The notes under the pieces are model-generated. The model searched no databases, was not told the origin of the DNA, and worked only from the letters and a program-made list of their open reading frames with translations. DNA of 64,000 bases from Lentinula raphanica (Eukaryota > Basidiomycota > Agaricomycetes > Agaricales > Omphalotaceae). The stretch is taken from positions 124,001 to 188,000 of the forward strand of contig JANVFP010000043.1 of assembly GCA_027919835.1 (NCBI GenBank), given 5' to 3'. Position numbers and translations under genes: made by a program. Positions 12,420 to 24,784 of this stretch are shown here, piece by piece (the stretch's first letter is position 1; each line of letters opens with the position of its first letter).

Positions 12420-14860
12420 CTACATGCTTTTTTCATCTATGTTCAGTATCAACGTCGTGAAAAAACGTATCATTTCTAAAAGAGCATCGACTGGTAGATC
12501 TACGATAGTCACAGTCAGTCTTGGATCCATGCACATCCACGCACTCGATGCAAGAAAACTTACTCTCATTCACGGTATGTACACCACTCGCCACATCTCC
12601 GAACGCTAGCGAGTTCCGATGATTATACCTCAAGATCTGCCCATCTGAAAGGTCCCAATAAAATCTGGTATCGGTGTTCCCTGCTGGCATCCCAGGGGTG
12701 ACTATCACGTTACGGCTTCCCAAATCAAGTCCCCTATGCGCATTATACGTCGCTTGGATAGTACCCGAGAGCAGTGCGTACGGACGTGCTTTGGGCCCAG
12801 AAGTTGGAGTGGTTGGCGCTGGTTCGAGTCTACTGTTGAATGCATCACTGAAAACAAGACTTCCGGAGGCGGTTTGTGCACCAGTAATGATCTGTCTGTC
12901 AAAGGAGGTGAAATTGAGATTAAACTCGATTGCAAGAGCTCTGAGGTTATCCTCGTCGCGTTCGATGGCTTCCGAGAGAGAGCTTCGGAGGGAAATATGA
13001 GAACGCGAACATGATCGTCAAAAGAAGAAGGGCACCTTTGCGGAGGAATTCGATGATTCACTACCGCATACGCTTGTTCAGGTAGCGCATTTGATTTGAC
13101 ACCTCCGTATATCAAGTCAATCGCATGGGTTGTTCCAGTTAAAGCGACATTTGCAGGATCTTTGAATAATATTTCACTAAGTCGCTTAAGCGCCTTGTGC
13201 GAATGTTTTGAACGAATGATGGCTTTACGCAAAGCAGAGGGCATGTCCTTTCCATATCCTGCATAGCACTGCAATGTCAAGTAGTACACGGAGTCGGTGC
13301 TCTGATGATAGAACGATGGTAAATCAAGCACGGATGAATATGATTGAGAAACATACAATTTCGGCAGGAACTGGGTTGTTCTCGAGCTCTACTAAAAGAC
13401 GCGAAAGAATCCCGATGGTCTAGTAGCAATGTTCAGGAGTAGAACAAGAAAACAACATAACCATTGGAGGACATACTGTATGCTTAGGCGGAATACTTGA
13501 ATGGCCACCAGGAGAGAATACCTCGATTCGGAGATCTAGATAACCCTTCTCGGTCACACCAGGCGTAGCAAATATAGTTCCGTAATGCTCAGATATATCG
13601 CCTGCAGCTCTCGTTCATATTTTGCGTTAGCCGACAAAACTGGTATATCACTCGGACAAGAATATTCACCTCCTTCGTCGACAATGAAAGCAAACGAATC
13701 TTTACCGTAGATTTGAAGCATTGCTTTCGCAAGCTGTTGAGCACCCTTAACAATCGGTTTCCATCGAATGCGGTAAGAACACCGTGTTGAATATGGATAT
13801 AGAAAAGAAAACGACATACAAAATGGCCACTGGCCTCCTCGTCGCAGCCGAAAGCAAGGACAAGAGTGCGCTCTGGCTTGAAGCCTGCCTCCAACAAGAT
13901 TTCAATAGCGGACCTTCCACGAAATGGTTTTCAATCCATTTTCATCTTATGAACCTCAGAAACCGATTCAACGTACATGAGGCTGATCAACCCCGACTTA
14001 TCATCACTAGCACCCCGTCCCCATATACGTGTCCCTGATGCGCAGAGGAACTGATATCAGTCTGACCTGAAGTTTTGAGGTATTCTGAGGGCGTACCATC
14101 GTAGAATCCAGCATAAGGTGGGTATTTCCAATCAGCTACAGTCTGAGGTTCGACAGGTACGACATCTGGAGTCAAAGTCAGACTCGTTTCGATTCAGGAT
14201 CGACGTGAGGAGGTGAAGAATACCTTGGTGAGCAGCAAGTAAAACAGGCTTGAGAGAAGGATTCGTCCCTGTCCATTGGTAGAGAAGACCGTATTTGTTG
14301 ACTTTGGTGAGAGATAATGTTGAATGGCTACGAAGTAAGTCATTCGTGAATTTGAATCTGAGCCGAATTGATCTTTGGATGGGTGACGACGAACATTAGT
14401 GGAAACGCTTCGAACAGATACTCATGAAATCGGGCAAACGTTTCCCATCGAGGATCCTCGTCAATTGCACCCAAATCATCATAAGACTCGGTACTGCCAT
14501 TCTAGCATCAGTTTTGCACAGTCGGATATATATTGTCACGTACGGTACTCGAATGGCACCAGCCAGCCAGTCGACTGCTCTGGCTTTGAAACCGTCAGAA
14601 CCAATGCTCTCACCCACTGTCTTCCACATCGGATTTGTGGGGTATAGAACATCGTGTTGTTCACAGATTTGGCTGTCTTCATCTACGAGCTCTTTGTGGG
14701 ATATAAACACGACCTTCAGCGAAAACCAAGCGGATTGACGGGCGACAAGAAAAGCGATGAGGAACAGTCCGATATAACAGAAGACGCGATTCTTCCTTGT
14801 TGGTGAACTTAGAACAGTAGGAGCGGGGAGACCCTTGACGTTGTCTTTGTGAATGGGCAT
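12420..14860 (-). CDS. CPS1: M20 family carboxypeptidase (vacuolar carboxypeptidase S type)
   Basis: Zinc-dependent Gly-Xaa-type carboxypeptidase expected to act in the vacuole lumen as a type II membrane protein. After a short basic cytoplasmic tail, a single membrane helix (VFCYIGLFLIAFLVARQSAW) follows. Metal-site blocks are LLAAHQDVVPV and GRGASDDKSGL, and the catalytic pair is in LAFGCDEEASG. Later come a dimerisation-domain region and TPGMPAGNTDTRFYWDL, with the terminal ENLPVDALLEMIRFF typical of CPS1. Many short introns. Convergent with the H2A-variant gene, whose stop is about 140 bp away. Confidence 0.92.
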
Positions 14861-15268
14861 GGGAAGAGATTATAGGAGAAAGCAAGGGGTCCATGTTGAT
14901 AGTAAACAATTAGAAGATATATTCGGCCGGCTGACGAACTAAGTATGTACTTTCAATTGACTGCAAGATCGATGAGGTTTCGCTTGCATTTGTCCGTTCT
15001 TTTTCTCGACTGTAATATGTGTTGGTTCTTGGGTAGTACTTTCCACATCACAGGTTGATAATGCCTCAAGAAGTCCCGAGCACTGACCGCCATAGACACA
15101 ATAGACGCCAAACGTAAATCAATCCAAATGATTCAGATGAAACTCAAAGCGCCTTTGCACCTCTTTGCGCGTGAAGATAGGCAATACAGACAGATACTAA
15201 TACATTGGAGCTTGATTCAATGTACCATCGTAGAACTACGTAGCACCTGGAGCCTGAAAAGCAGAATA
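14861..15268. other. Intergenic, promoter side of the carboxypeptidase
   Basis: 408 bp between the CPS1-type start and the end of the next leftward gene. It should include the CPS1 promoter; no repeat or other gene is visible. Confidence 0.4.
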
Positions 15269-16427
15269 CTACGCTTCACCGCCGCTCTTCGAATCCTCGC
15301 TCTGTCAATAGGTTGATGATCAATTATTTGTGGGATGAAGAGCAGAAAGCAAGGGGGAACGATATTACCTGCTTGAGGCCCTTCTTTCTACTAGTACTAG
15401 GCCGAGGAGGACGTTTGTATTTATTATTTGAGCTCCTAAGCCTTTCCTTTCGCTGTGTCTTCTTATTACTCTCCTCGATCTCCGCTTCAACTTTGTCGGA
15501 CGTCTCTGTCTGTATTTCGTGGAAGCGTCAATCGACTAATTCAACCAAGAGGAAAGTGAAAATCGGAAGAAAACATTTCCTGCCAAAGAGAACATCCGAT
15601 GAAGAAAATGCGACAACCCCAACTCCGTCTCCGCTCCTCTCTAGATGGTGAACAGAATAGAAACAGGAACTCACATGGACAGCATCCCAATCGTGTGTTG
15701 TAAGAGACGGAGGAGAACTTGCGTTCTCAATTGTTTTTTTCTCGTTACTCGGAATCCAGTCTCCATCAGAGATCACTCCCTGTTTTTCATCGAAACGTCA
15801 ATCAACCATATGAGCCAGTAAGAAAGAGAAGAGCAGAAAAGAGAAACCATTGCTTGTCGAGTAGACTGAAAATCATTTTTTAGAAGGCAAAGAAATCATA
15901 ACAACAACTCACATGCACATTATCATGTTTTGCAAGATGGCCGATTCTATATCGCGATAAAGGTATGTCACCTTCATCTTCGAACTTCCATGCGATCTCA
16001 CACGGCGCATCGAGATCAGAATGCGGAAATTCGATAACCCTACGGCCCGTCTGCATCTCGTTCATGGTGACGATGGTGATCATCTCCACAAATGGATGCC
16101 GATACTCGACTTGGCCTTGCTCATTTTCCACGGCGAGCCGAATGCTGTTGCTTGTTCGAACACGGAGGTAGTCTTGATTCACGTCTGTATCATCCGGCGG
16201 GTTGTACGGTACTGCCTGCTTGAAGAGAACGACGATCTGCCTGTGCATGTTCGTATTTGAATTTGGACCTCGCTGACGGATAAGAAAAAATCACTTTAGG
16301 TACGCCAAATGTCAAAGAGAAAGATGCTCGAGCCTCGCACATGATGATGATGTTGAACCTCCATTGGCATGGCATATGTGATGGCAAGAACAGAGACAAC
16401 GACATACATAGGATGGAACAAGCGCAT
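15269..16427 (-). CDS. Small secreted protein, unknown family
   Basis: Five exons. The first encodes a good signal peptide (MRLFHPMYVVVSVLAITYAM) followed by a four-histidine run. The mature part carries PNSNTNMHRQIVVLFKQAVP and a charged central region (ENEQGQVEYRHPFVEMITIV). It ends with a Lys/Arg/Ser-rich tail (NNKYKRPPRPSTSRKKGLKQ) and the last exon SEDSKSGGEA. No known family recognised. The second and third coding exons both end in D-x-V-H before GTGAGT. The following introns share their 3' half (TTGATTGACG-type stretch, then AAACAG or AATACAG), pointing to an internal exon-intron duplication. Confidence 0.7.
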
Positions 16428-17371
16428 GGTGTGTACGATGTGGCTGGTAACACAAAAGATAAGAGGCGTTGGGGGGGCTGGTGGTGGTGGTTGGGCTAGA
16501 GTACTGGAGGACGAACGGACGTTCTTTTCGGCGGTTGATGCGAAATTCGGATGGTGGCAAAAAGTCGGACGAGACAGCTTGAATCTTCGATACAGAGCGA
16601 GCGAGGGGGGAGAAACTGTCCTGCAGGTTCTGAGGAATTGACTTAGTACGCTCCCGTGGCTTTTATATGTTCATCCTCGACGGCGGACGCTCGTGGACTT
16701 CGATAAAGTAGAGTGATAAACTTGGCATCAGAGCTTGGCAGGGCTAATAATAAATTGTCTCCAGGAGCATATGGACAGAAGTATGATAATGGCATTGGAG
16801 TTGAGTTATTTGATTGAGCTTGAAAGTTGAGCGACGCCGCTGCGACGGTGATAACTGATGATTGATGAGTACTGAGTACTGAGTACTTGAGTCTTGACAA
16901 TGATAGCGGTGTGCACGATCGTAGTCACAGTGAGTGGTCCGCTTTCCTCCCCCCTGCAGTCTACCTTCCTCTTAAGCGGGTTGAGATCGCTGCAGTCGGG
17001 GTGATTAGTGCCGGCTGTTCCTAGTTGGGACCCCACCTATGGTGGAGCCGCGTATTATTCATTCATTCATTCATTCGTGGACGCTGGAGAGATAAAGATG
17101 TGCGCATAGGTCTCGCAAAAAGCCACACAATCGAAGGATGCAATTTTTGGGAGATGTAAAACGTGAATTGGAAGCTATTGGAAGGCAGCTTTCATTATGT
17201 AAGCTGTATCTGTCTTGACTCTCGACAACAACACAAATATCAAAGATCTGTTTTCTGTTTTCAGTCTGATTCTCAAGCTCACAATTCTCGAACGATCTTT
17301 CGCCATCAAGCCAAGATGAAACGAAACAGAGGAGGCCATAAGTTAACGTTTGAACTCTCAATCAAACTGGG
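16428..17371. other. Intergenic with a short (ATTC)n microsatellite
   Basis: About 0.94 kb. Contains the upstream region of the secreted-protein gene, a short repeat of GAGTACT near 16866-16890, and an ATTC microsatellite (about five units) at 17055-17077. No gene supported. Confidence 0.5.
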
Positions 17372-17638
17372 ATGACACATTCTGCAGACAATCTTCCAGG
17401 TGCGTTTATTCTCTTCTGTCCGAGATTACTGAACTAACGATGTTACAGACTTATAGGTCTCCAAACTCACTTGCCAAATCATACCACCTTCATCGTCTCT
17501 GATCACACCCAACCAACCCGCTCATCCCCAGCCAAACATAGCAAACCCAAGCAAGTGAAATCAAAGCGTCAAACCGTTGTTTCCTCCGAACGTCGCAAAT
17601 TCAAGCTCGTTACCCGACTTTTCACCAGTCTGAGATAA
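17372..17638 (+). CDS. Possible small basic protein
   Basis: Two exons join at CCA-G|GT across an intron (GTGCGT...CTTATAG), giving about 68 residues. It begins MTHSADNLPGLQTHLPNHTT and ends in a strongly basic tail (SSERRKFKLVTRLFTSLR). No family recognised. It may belong to the same transcript as the next reading frame, whose ATG follows 10 bases after this stop. Support is only the clean splice and the composition. Confidence 0.3.
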
Positions 17639-17648
17639 TCCTAACTTT

Positions 17649-17987
17649 ATGTACGATGACCTTCCTACACCAGCTCCCTTCGGAGAAGGACATCTGGACA
17701 CGATTGGGAGTTTGCCACTCCAAGGCTGCCATACAACACCTCCGTCCGTGCGGTTCGCCCCCGCGCTTAGTTTCCATCTCTTTCACGATGCCGCGTCACC
17801 TGCAACTCTTGTGGAACGCGCACTCAAGGCAGTATGTGTAACGTCTACTTCCTTGATATACCCCGGAATCTCATTCGAACGGTTATCTAGGAATCTAGGC
17901 TCCAGCCACTCCGAGTGTGAACTTGGGCCTATTCAAGAAGACCTATCCAGGCTCAACACGAACATCTCATGGGAATTTGAGATGTGA
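17649..17987 (+). CDS. DUF6699-like fragment
   Basis: An ATG-started frame of 112 residues. The block VRFAPALSFHLFHDAASPAT followed by LVERALKAV and LIYPGISFERLSRNLG resembles, from memory, the start of DUF6699, a domain common in agaricomycetes. The expected second half (the V-T-V-x-D-V-L-like helix and the terminal W motif) is missing, and the frame stops soon after. It is probably a truncated or decayed copy. Confidence 0.35.
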   Translation: MYDDLPTPAPFGEGHLDTIGSLPLQGCHTTPPSVRFAPALSFHLFHDAASPATLVERALKAVCVTSTSLIYPGISFERLSRNLGSSHSECELGPIQEDLSRLNTNISWEFEM

Positions 17988-20800
17988 TCCTCATGCCGGG
18001 AACGCAGTATCGTATTATATCAAGCGACACTATCCAAGGCTATCTTACATTTCTCGAAAGGGTCAGTAAAGCCATTCACGCTTTAGGCGCGGAGTCCACC
18101 CCTGCTGATGCTTTAAGTTTCCTGTCTCTCATAGTGTTCAGAATCATATACGAGTCTACGACGTCTCTCGGGTAGCAAAATTGAATGAAATTCGGATTGG
18201 CGATTGTCATTCGGTGAGTATCATATTACCTACATTTTGAGCTTCTTCGGCGTTCGCACAAAGCTCAGTTCTACACCATAGGTACATGGGAACACAACTC
18301 GTCGTCGTTCAAGAGGGTCTCCGCGATTGTTTTAGGAGTCAGTCGGCGAGTGTGCGAAGATGTAAAATCTACAAAAACCAGCATTTTTCTTGTATCATCG
18401 TCAATGAGTATTCCAGGAACCTCCATTGTTTCTCAACTTCTCCTTCTCAGAGCGACGCAGAAGCTTTCTTCATCCTTCGTTGATCTTCTGTCTCTCAGCG
18501 GAGTATCGTTGCCACTCGATTCACTCGCAGTTTCCGAAACAGGCTTGGAGCAACGATTCTCATTGCTGTGTCAGTCGCGAGGAGACATCTGAACCATCGC
18601 GTCTTGCTGATTGCGCACAGAAAGTAGAGCCCCAATGGGGCACATATAGGTTCTCAATTCTGCCCAACACATCATTGTCAAGTTCCATCGGCCTTGTCTC
18701 GCAAATATAGAGCTATTCATTATCGATGTCTTCATCGCCCAAAGACAGCAAGAGACTGTACGAGGCGATACGTTCATGCGTAGTACGAAGCCTTTCGGCC
18801 GCTCCAACTGGCACACTGACCGTTGACGTGATGCGATTCTTCCAGATTCGAAAACACGGAGATGGAAATCATTGCTCAAATCACCCAGAAAATCGCTCAT
18901 CTGTGTAGCGACCTGGACCGACGAAGTTCGTTTCACCGTTGGAATCGTTCTGGACATTACTGGAAGAATGAGTACGTTCATCTGCTTCCACCAGCTTTTG
19001 TACTGATCAATAGGCAGAGATGGGTACTTGATATATAGTATATACCACCATCGTAGGTGAACTTGTGTATCACCTTTTCTGTTTTTTTTTCGCCCACTCA
19101 TTGAGCTCCAAACAGTGTCGCGCCTGCAAATCTCCCTCATCATCCTGTTTCATCCACCGCCTTCCGCCGCCCAGTCTCCCATAGTGCACATGCAATACCA
19201 CGCTTGCATACCATATGACTACGGTGGTATAGATCGACCGTTGTCATTGCACAGACATTATCCTGATATCTTCTGAGCTTCTGAGCGTCGCTTACGATTG
19301 CTGTGTCTATATCCACAAGGAGATCGCAAGCTGTTGCTGAATCCTGATGAAGATACGAGCTGATGGAGGCTGATGAGGGCAAGAAGTATTCAAGTGGACA
19401 CTGGAGCCCAAAGGCTGCACAGGGCAGGCCATTAATGGCCCACGGGGTACGTTAATCTCTCACTTATCCGATTCACTACAGCTCACTAAGCATGGAGCAT
19501 CAGAAGGCATCAGATAACAGAGGATGAATTGACCGGTATTAGTCGATCTACTTGGATATGTCCGTCGTATGAGGAACATACACAAGCAATTTTTTGTCAC
19601 CAAGATCCTCTTCAAAGACATCAAGCTTCGGACTGCAGGTAATTGTGTAACGTGTTGGGAGACCCAGTGAGTTCATTCAATAGTCCACCCCCTCGGATCG
19701 CTCGCAAGGATGACCCTGAGGAGGAGCTGTTGAGGCTGTTATGATATCGACTCGCGTCTGGTGTGACATGAAAATCTCTCAACTCATCCCGGGCCCAGAT
19801 TCCAACGTTCTTCCACATGCGATCCGGATGCGATTGATCATGCGTCGCGCGATAACCAATGCCAAGTTGAAAAACCTTGATTGGGAATGCACACCTTTGA
19901 TGTGCTGTTCCGTGAAGCATCTATGTGGAAGGTGAGGACTTTTTGAAGTCCAAAGTCTATAGTACGTGAGTAATATTGTTGACTTGGAGGCTCTTGGAGG
20001 CCGTACTTATCCGCGTATCTGGGTATTCAATCAATATGCATAGGCAAGGGTTTGACACCACTAAGGACCACAAGTATGAACGGCTATGGACAGTCGCAAA
20101 AGTTCCTCGTTCAAACGGATCTCGAGGTTACAACGTACATATGGCTAGAGCACCGCATCCATGTGCACTATTGATAACGGGTGGCGGGGATATGTTTGAA
20201 AAAGGTTAAAGCTAAGGCAGGATGATTGTAGGAAAGGTGCTGAGAGATATCCGTCTGTAATCGAATCAAGAATATGTTCAAGAAATTAGAAGAAATTCGA
20301 AAAATTATCACAGATCATAGAGTTCTCACGATTTTCTCAGTCCTAAAAAGAATATGTACTTAAGTCACTTGCGATTTTCGACGAGAGACACAAATTTGCT
20401 CGCTCTTCTACCCCTGCTGGTCAAAGGCATGTCGGTGTTCATTGTTCGTTGTTGAGCATCGTACTGAAGCACCTGCTCGAACAGAATCTTACTCGCTTTC
20501 AGCTTTTATTCGCTGGTCATCATTATCTCTGCTTTGCTGGTCAAAGGCATGTCGTTTCTTTGTTGTTAGTACTGTCGAGCACCAAACTGAAGCATACCTT
20601 TTTGACCAGGCTCTTTTGTTTTGCTTTTCACTTCTATCTGCTGGTCATCAACATCTTTACTTTGCTGGTCAAAGCTTTAAGGCATGTCACAGCACAGACA
20701 GAGTCATCAGCATGAATTTTGATCATACACATACGTTTGCAGATATTCTACATTCTACGCACCACCTCCAGACAATACATCATTGACGACTTCTTCCATC
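17988..20800. other. Gene-poor stretch with decayed coding fragments
   Basis: 2.8 kb. Several medium-length open frames occur on both strands but lack relatives or splice support. The least unconvincing is on the minus strand at 19621-19920 (ATG start, 99 codons, with IGYRATHDQSHPDRMWKNVG). On the plus strand, 18850-18970 reads EIIAQITQKIAHLCSDLDRR without a clear start. Short blocks (for example GGTACGTTAATCTCTCA at about 19445) recur near 32645, so some of this is degenerate repeat. Confidence 0.4.
20417..20690 (+). repeat. Imperfect tandem repeat, about 115-130 bp unit
   Basis: The block TGCTGGTCAAAGGCATGTC occurs at about 20418 and 20534, and with a five-base insertion at about 20665. 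Similar text lies between the copies (GAGCACC.AACTGAAGCA, CGCTGGTCATCA). It sits directly upstream of the secreted-protein gene that starts at 20801. Confidence 0.7.
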
Positions 20801-21760
20801 ATGATTTTTCTTCGTCCCCGGAGCCGCCGTATCTCGTCCTTCGGTCTTGTCTTCCCCGCTGTACTTGCGCTTGTTGTCAGCACGTTTACCTCCGCTACTC
20901 CTGTTCCTGTCCCAGCAGATGATGTAAGTAATGTTGTCACCTGAAATCATCATCCCTACTGAACTTTTCATTCAGAGTAGTTCTATCACTCCAAACTTGA
21001 AGTTCTACGATAACGTGTTCATCTTCTATGATGAGGATGTTTCTAAAACTCTGAAGCCTCCGGACAAGGAATTGATCCCTGAGGGTGCACATCCTCAACT
21101 TCAGAACATCAAAGACCTTGATATCCTCAGTCCTGAAGTCTCTCCCAGCCTCCATCCCAATGCTCCCAATCGTCAGCGAATCCGCGCATCCCTTCTCCGG
21201 ATGACCTACAATAATTTGATTCAAAGCATCTATAGCACCAAGATACAACGTGTGTCTGGAGAACGTCCTCGGCCGGCCGCCTTTGGAGTGTTGAAATCGC
21301 CGCGCAGTGAAAAAGATGATGTTGTCCAGGTGTACCACATCCCCAACACTCACATGTACATCAGCAATTGTCTAATGGCAACTCCGGACATGGTGAAAAA
21401 GCCATTCGAAATCCAGACGAGTCAGCGGACTCAACCAGGAAACGTCCTGCATTGGTCGACTTCCTAAAGGAACACCCGCTTCTAGATCTCGTTCTGCGTG
21501 GCACTCTCGTTATTGATCGAGATGAGAAGACTCTTACCCCGACGGCGGTGTTCTATTATACAGTTCGTTCTAGTCACAAACTTGTGCGCACTGAAAACGA
21601 ACCTCAGTCCTTGCATCTTGTTCCGCCGCAGGCCAAGGTAGGGGTCTGTTCAACCCTATCTTACATATGTGCTAATTCATCTTTGTAGGAGTTTTGGAAC
21701 ATCATTGTAGAGGCCGCTTCGCACCCTGAAGTTCTCGAAGCAGCCGGATCGGAACACTGA
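20801..21760 (+). CDS. Secreted protein of unknown family
   Basis: Exon 1 encodes an arginine-rich n-region and a strong hydrophobic signal core (FGLVFPAVLALVVSTFTSAT), then PVPVPADD before the donor. The mature part includes LKFYDNVFIFYDEDVSKTLK, a proline-rich linker and LLRMTYNNLIQSIYSTKIQR. After a further intron come RPALVDFLKEHPLLDLVLRG and VFYYTVRSSHKLVRTENEPQ, with the last exon ending EVLEAAGSEH. The intron after VVQ (21330-21440) could not be resolved to one clean junction, so about 20 residues there are uncertain. No named family recognised. Confidence 0.65.
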
Positions 21761-22242
21761 ATGTGAACCACGGCTAGTACTTGAACTATCAATGAGTACT
21801 TCGATGTAAAGCTCTTCCTACATACTACGGCAAGGATTTTCTTCATTATACTTAGTAGATTCAGGGCGTCTTGATTCAGTGCCAAATATCTTTTCTCGAC
21901 TTGAGCGAACACTTTCAACTCATCCAGTCAGGTGCACTCAGGGTGCACTAAATAATCGTTTTCACGTTCATGATCTTCTAAGTTATCAGGGCTGAGACAG
22001 AAAGGGTGTGCTGGAATTCATGAGGGTCATATTATGTGGGCGTAGATGATTCGATGAAGCGCCGAACTCGTCCAAACTCTGAGAACCCGTAGGTTAATCC
22101 GAGTCCCGACATTCATTGAACATTGGCCAGTGAGTCGTGACACTGCACAGAGATTGTTAGATTCATTGCGAGGTCATTCAGCAGCATATATACACATTAT
22201 GTTCGAGTCCCTTATGGTAAAGCCACGGACAACCCAAAAAAG
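21761..22242. other. Intergenic, convergent 3' ends
   Basis: About 0.48 kb between the ends of the secreted-protein gene and the leftward F-box gene. Nothing else seen. Confidence 0.4.
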
Positions 22243-23665
22243 TCAAACTTGGTTGACGAGTTCTCCACCGATGTCCCGATTACCATTGAGTACACGAAGC
22301 CATCCTTCAATATCCCAGGACCCAGGAGCGTCATCAGAATCATCATACTCATAGCCCGTATCCTCAATGTGAACTGAATCCAGCGATTTGGCTTGCTTCA
22401 CCAGACGTGATATAATCGTCAGAATCTCGCTTTCCACATAAGCTCTAAATTCACTAGGGGTATTTGCAGTGTCATCTCGTTGGATCGGCGGCAGCTTCTC
22501 GATGTCGGGTTTCAATGTGACCCGACCGTAGATGTTTTCGAGGTAGATGACTTTCAGAGACGAGAAACGTGCAAGTACGGAAGCAAGGTCGTCCTAGAAT
22601 CAAGAAAATTAGTATTAAGTGAGAGGACGGATGAGAAAACGCACAGCATCAAACATCTCCTCCAAGTCTCCGAGACTGAGAGTGAGAGTTTTGAGTTGGG
22701 GAAAAGAAGAGGCAAAGAGTGTGAGTGTTTCGATTGACGAAGTAATGGTCTTCAAGGCGAGCGTCACGACATGCCACTCTTGGGTGGATTGGCCAACAAG
22801 CTCAGATCTACGAAGACGAAGTTCCCAGATTTCGAAACAATCATTGAGGGATTGTCTTCGGATTTCTTCGGCTAAGGAAGATAAGAAAGGAGGTGCGTCA
22901 TGCCAACCGAACAAATCTTGCTCAATTTTGAGCAGACTCAGCTCATTCAGGGTTGGATGAGCCGACGAGAACGGTGCGAGCCAAGAGAAGGAGACGAATT
23001 CGCTGAGCATCTCTAGTTCGATAGCTTCGAGTCCAGGAAAGTTGCGAGATTCAAGTTGACCGTCGATACAGTCAATTTCGAGTTTGAGGCACGTTAATGT
23101 CATGCCCTGATCAAGGTATTTTTGAAAGGTGGAAGAGAAGGCTGAAGTTGAGTTTGTGCGACTCAGTATCACTTTCGAGAGATCATGATCGCACATGGAC
23201 ACATCAGGTATCTCATCGACTGAAACTGAGGTGACAGTAGGGTGCGCAAGGATTGTCTTGAGCAGATCGGTTCTATCCCGACACCTTGGCAGTTTGACAT
23301 TAAAGAGCTGTTCGAATTGAGGCACAGTTCGAGATATGATTTTATCCCCTCCTTTAGTGAGACCACCTCGACGGCCTATGCGTAACGTTCTGCAAACATT
23401 GGTCAGGGAATGCCGAATGGACAACATTTTGCAAGTGAACGTACTTTGTGAATTTGGCACAAAGCGCAAGATGCTCCTCCAGTTTTGCTGCATCCTTGTC
23501 ATGACTTATCTTGATGTTTGCGAAGAGAAAAGGTAGACAGATTCGACGTAGCTGCCAATTGACAACGGAGAGCGGGAGGAGTTCAGCACGCAGTTTTGGG
23601 GCGTATGCAATATATTTTGCAATGGACTGAAGTATCTCGTTAGGCAGTGGCAGAGAGCGGCGCAT
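22243..23665 (-). CDS. F-box-like/LRR-type protein, paralog 1
   Basis: Starts MRRSLPLPNEILQSIAKYIA, the L-P-x-E-I-L-x-x-I pattern of fungal F-box-like domains. VVNWQLRRICLPFLFANIKI then matches the usual post-F-box stretch. The C-terminal two thirds has leucine-rich repeats of variable length (TDLLKTILAHPTVTSVSVDE; FSWLAPFSSAHPTLNELSLL; PQLKTLTLSLGDLEEMFD). Three exons joined at K|TLRIG and before DDLASVLARFSSLKVIYLEN. Likely a substrate adaptor of an SCF ubiquitin ligase. A tandem paralog follows at 24785-26242 with the same intron positions, and a decayed third copy lies near 28 kb. Confidence 0.8.
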
Positions 23666-24784
23666 TGGGTGATAGATCGTCGAGGAAGCGGTTGTCAACT
23701 AAAGCCAGACTAAAGCAGAAGCGGGAAGTTCAAGTTCAAGTTGGTAAAAATTGAGGGATTGGTGGCTGTGCCATGATTCGACCGGCTGAGGAATGGCTTT
23801 GAGCTCCGCTGCACTTGCCGTTCGCCGCCACATTGTGATTTTTTGTTCTTGTTCTTCCTCGATTTCCATGTCTCTTGGAAAAGTCTCTGTTTGCTCTATC
23901 GAACATTTTCACTGTTATTCCTCTGGACATACTCTTCTCATGATCACAAATCTCTTTGCATCCTTGGATCGCGCACTTTCAAGGTCTCGAAACAACGCAA
24001 ACATTTCAGTCTCTTCAATGCCTCGAATATCTCCTCTCATGAACTAAAGCCGAAATCAACAAGCTTCAACAAGACGGCGGAGACTACATTGACATGAATC
24101 TTCCGAGCGAAAGTGCAGGGCGAAGCGGTGAAGAATTGTCCTGCAGAAATCTCTCGAAATCAGGTGCGTTTAGCCATCCTTATGTGCCAACATATCGAAC
24201 GGAACAATGTAGCAGACTTCTTCTGCGCTCTGAGCTCTCAAGAATCACCCTTCAGACCACACTACTATCATCGTCTCGCACCCAATCAACACAGCCTGCA
24301 GCAAGAAGCAATCGAACAGAGTGTTGATCTGCCATTCACCCCGAACCAAGGCTCCTTAGCTCATGTACGACGTCTTTCACAATGTTCTCTTCCAAAATGA
24401 CAACCGAACACATGAATATTGAAATTCTTTCGACTCGAAGTATGTCTCGGTGAACACTAAAGTATCGTTTCCCGTTATTTTATCTCATCTCAAATACACC
24501 ATTATCTGTGCAGCTCCTTAATGCTCAAATTGAATTATCAAGCATATGTCCCGCTTCCGTCTTTCGTGCTCTAAGGAATACTCTACAATTGGCTTTCACC
24601 GCTGATCAATCTGCAATGTTCAGAGTCAAATTCAATGTTATCTAATATCTTGGGTCTTACCGTCTTCCAAAAAAGTTATCATGCCTATGTCACGATCTTG
24701 GCATATTGGACCAGGCTGCTGGTTATGCCTGTCTTTCAATCAACTCACTAAAAGTCTTCAAGTGTTCCACCGACGTCCCGATTG
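23666..24784. other. Spacer between F-box paralogs, possible decayed gene
   Basis: 1.1 kb. On the plus strand 24050-24400 reads like coding sequence in two frames: EINKLQQDGGDYIDMNLPSE, then after a one-base shift CPAEISRNQVRLAILMCQHI and PFRPHYYHRLAPNQHSLQQE. I found no start or splice that joins them and recognise no family, so I treat it as a possible gene remnant. Confidence 0.35.

Noticed and set aside
12674..13014. Plus-strand frames inside the carboxypeptidase gene
   Set aside because: Antisense shadows of conserved M20 exons.
18571..19143. Minus-strand frame of 190 codons
   Set aside because: Composition is irregular, no domain or splice support, and the plus strand over part of it also reads like a decayed coding fragment.
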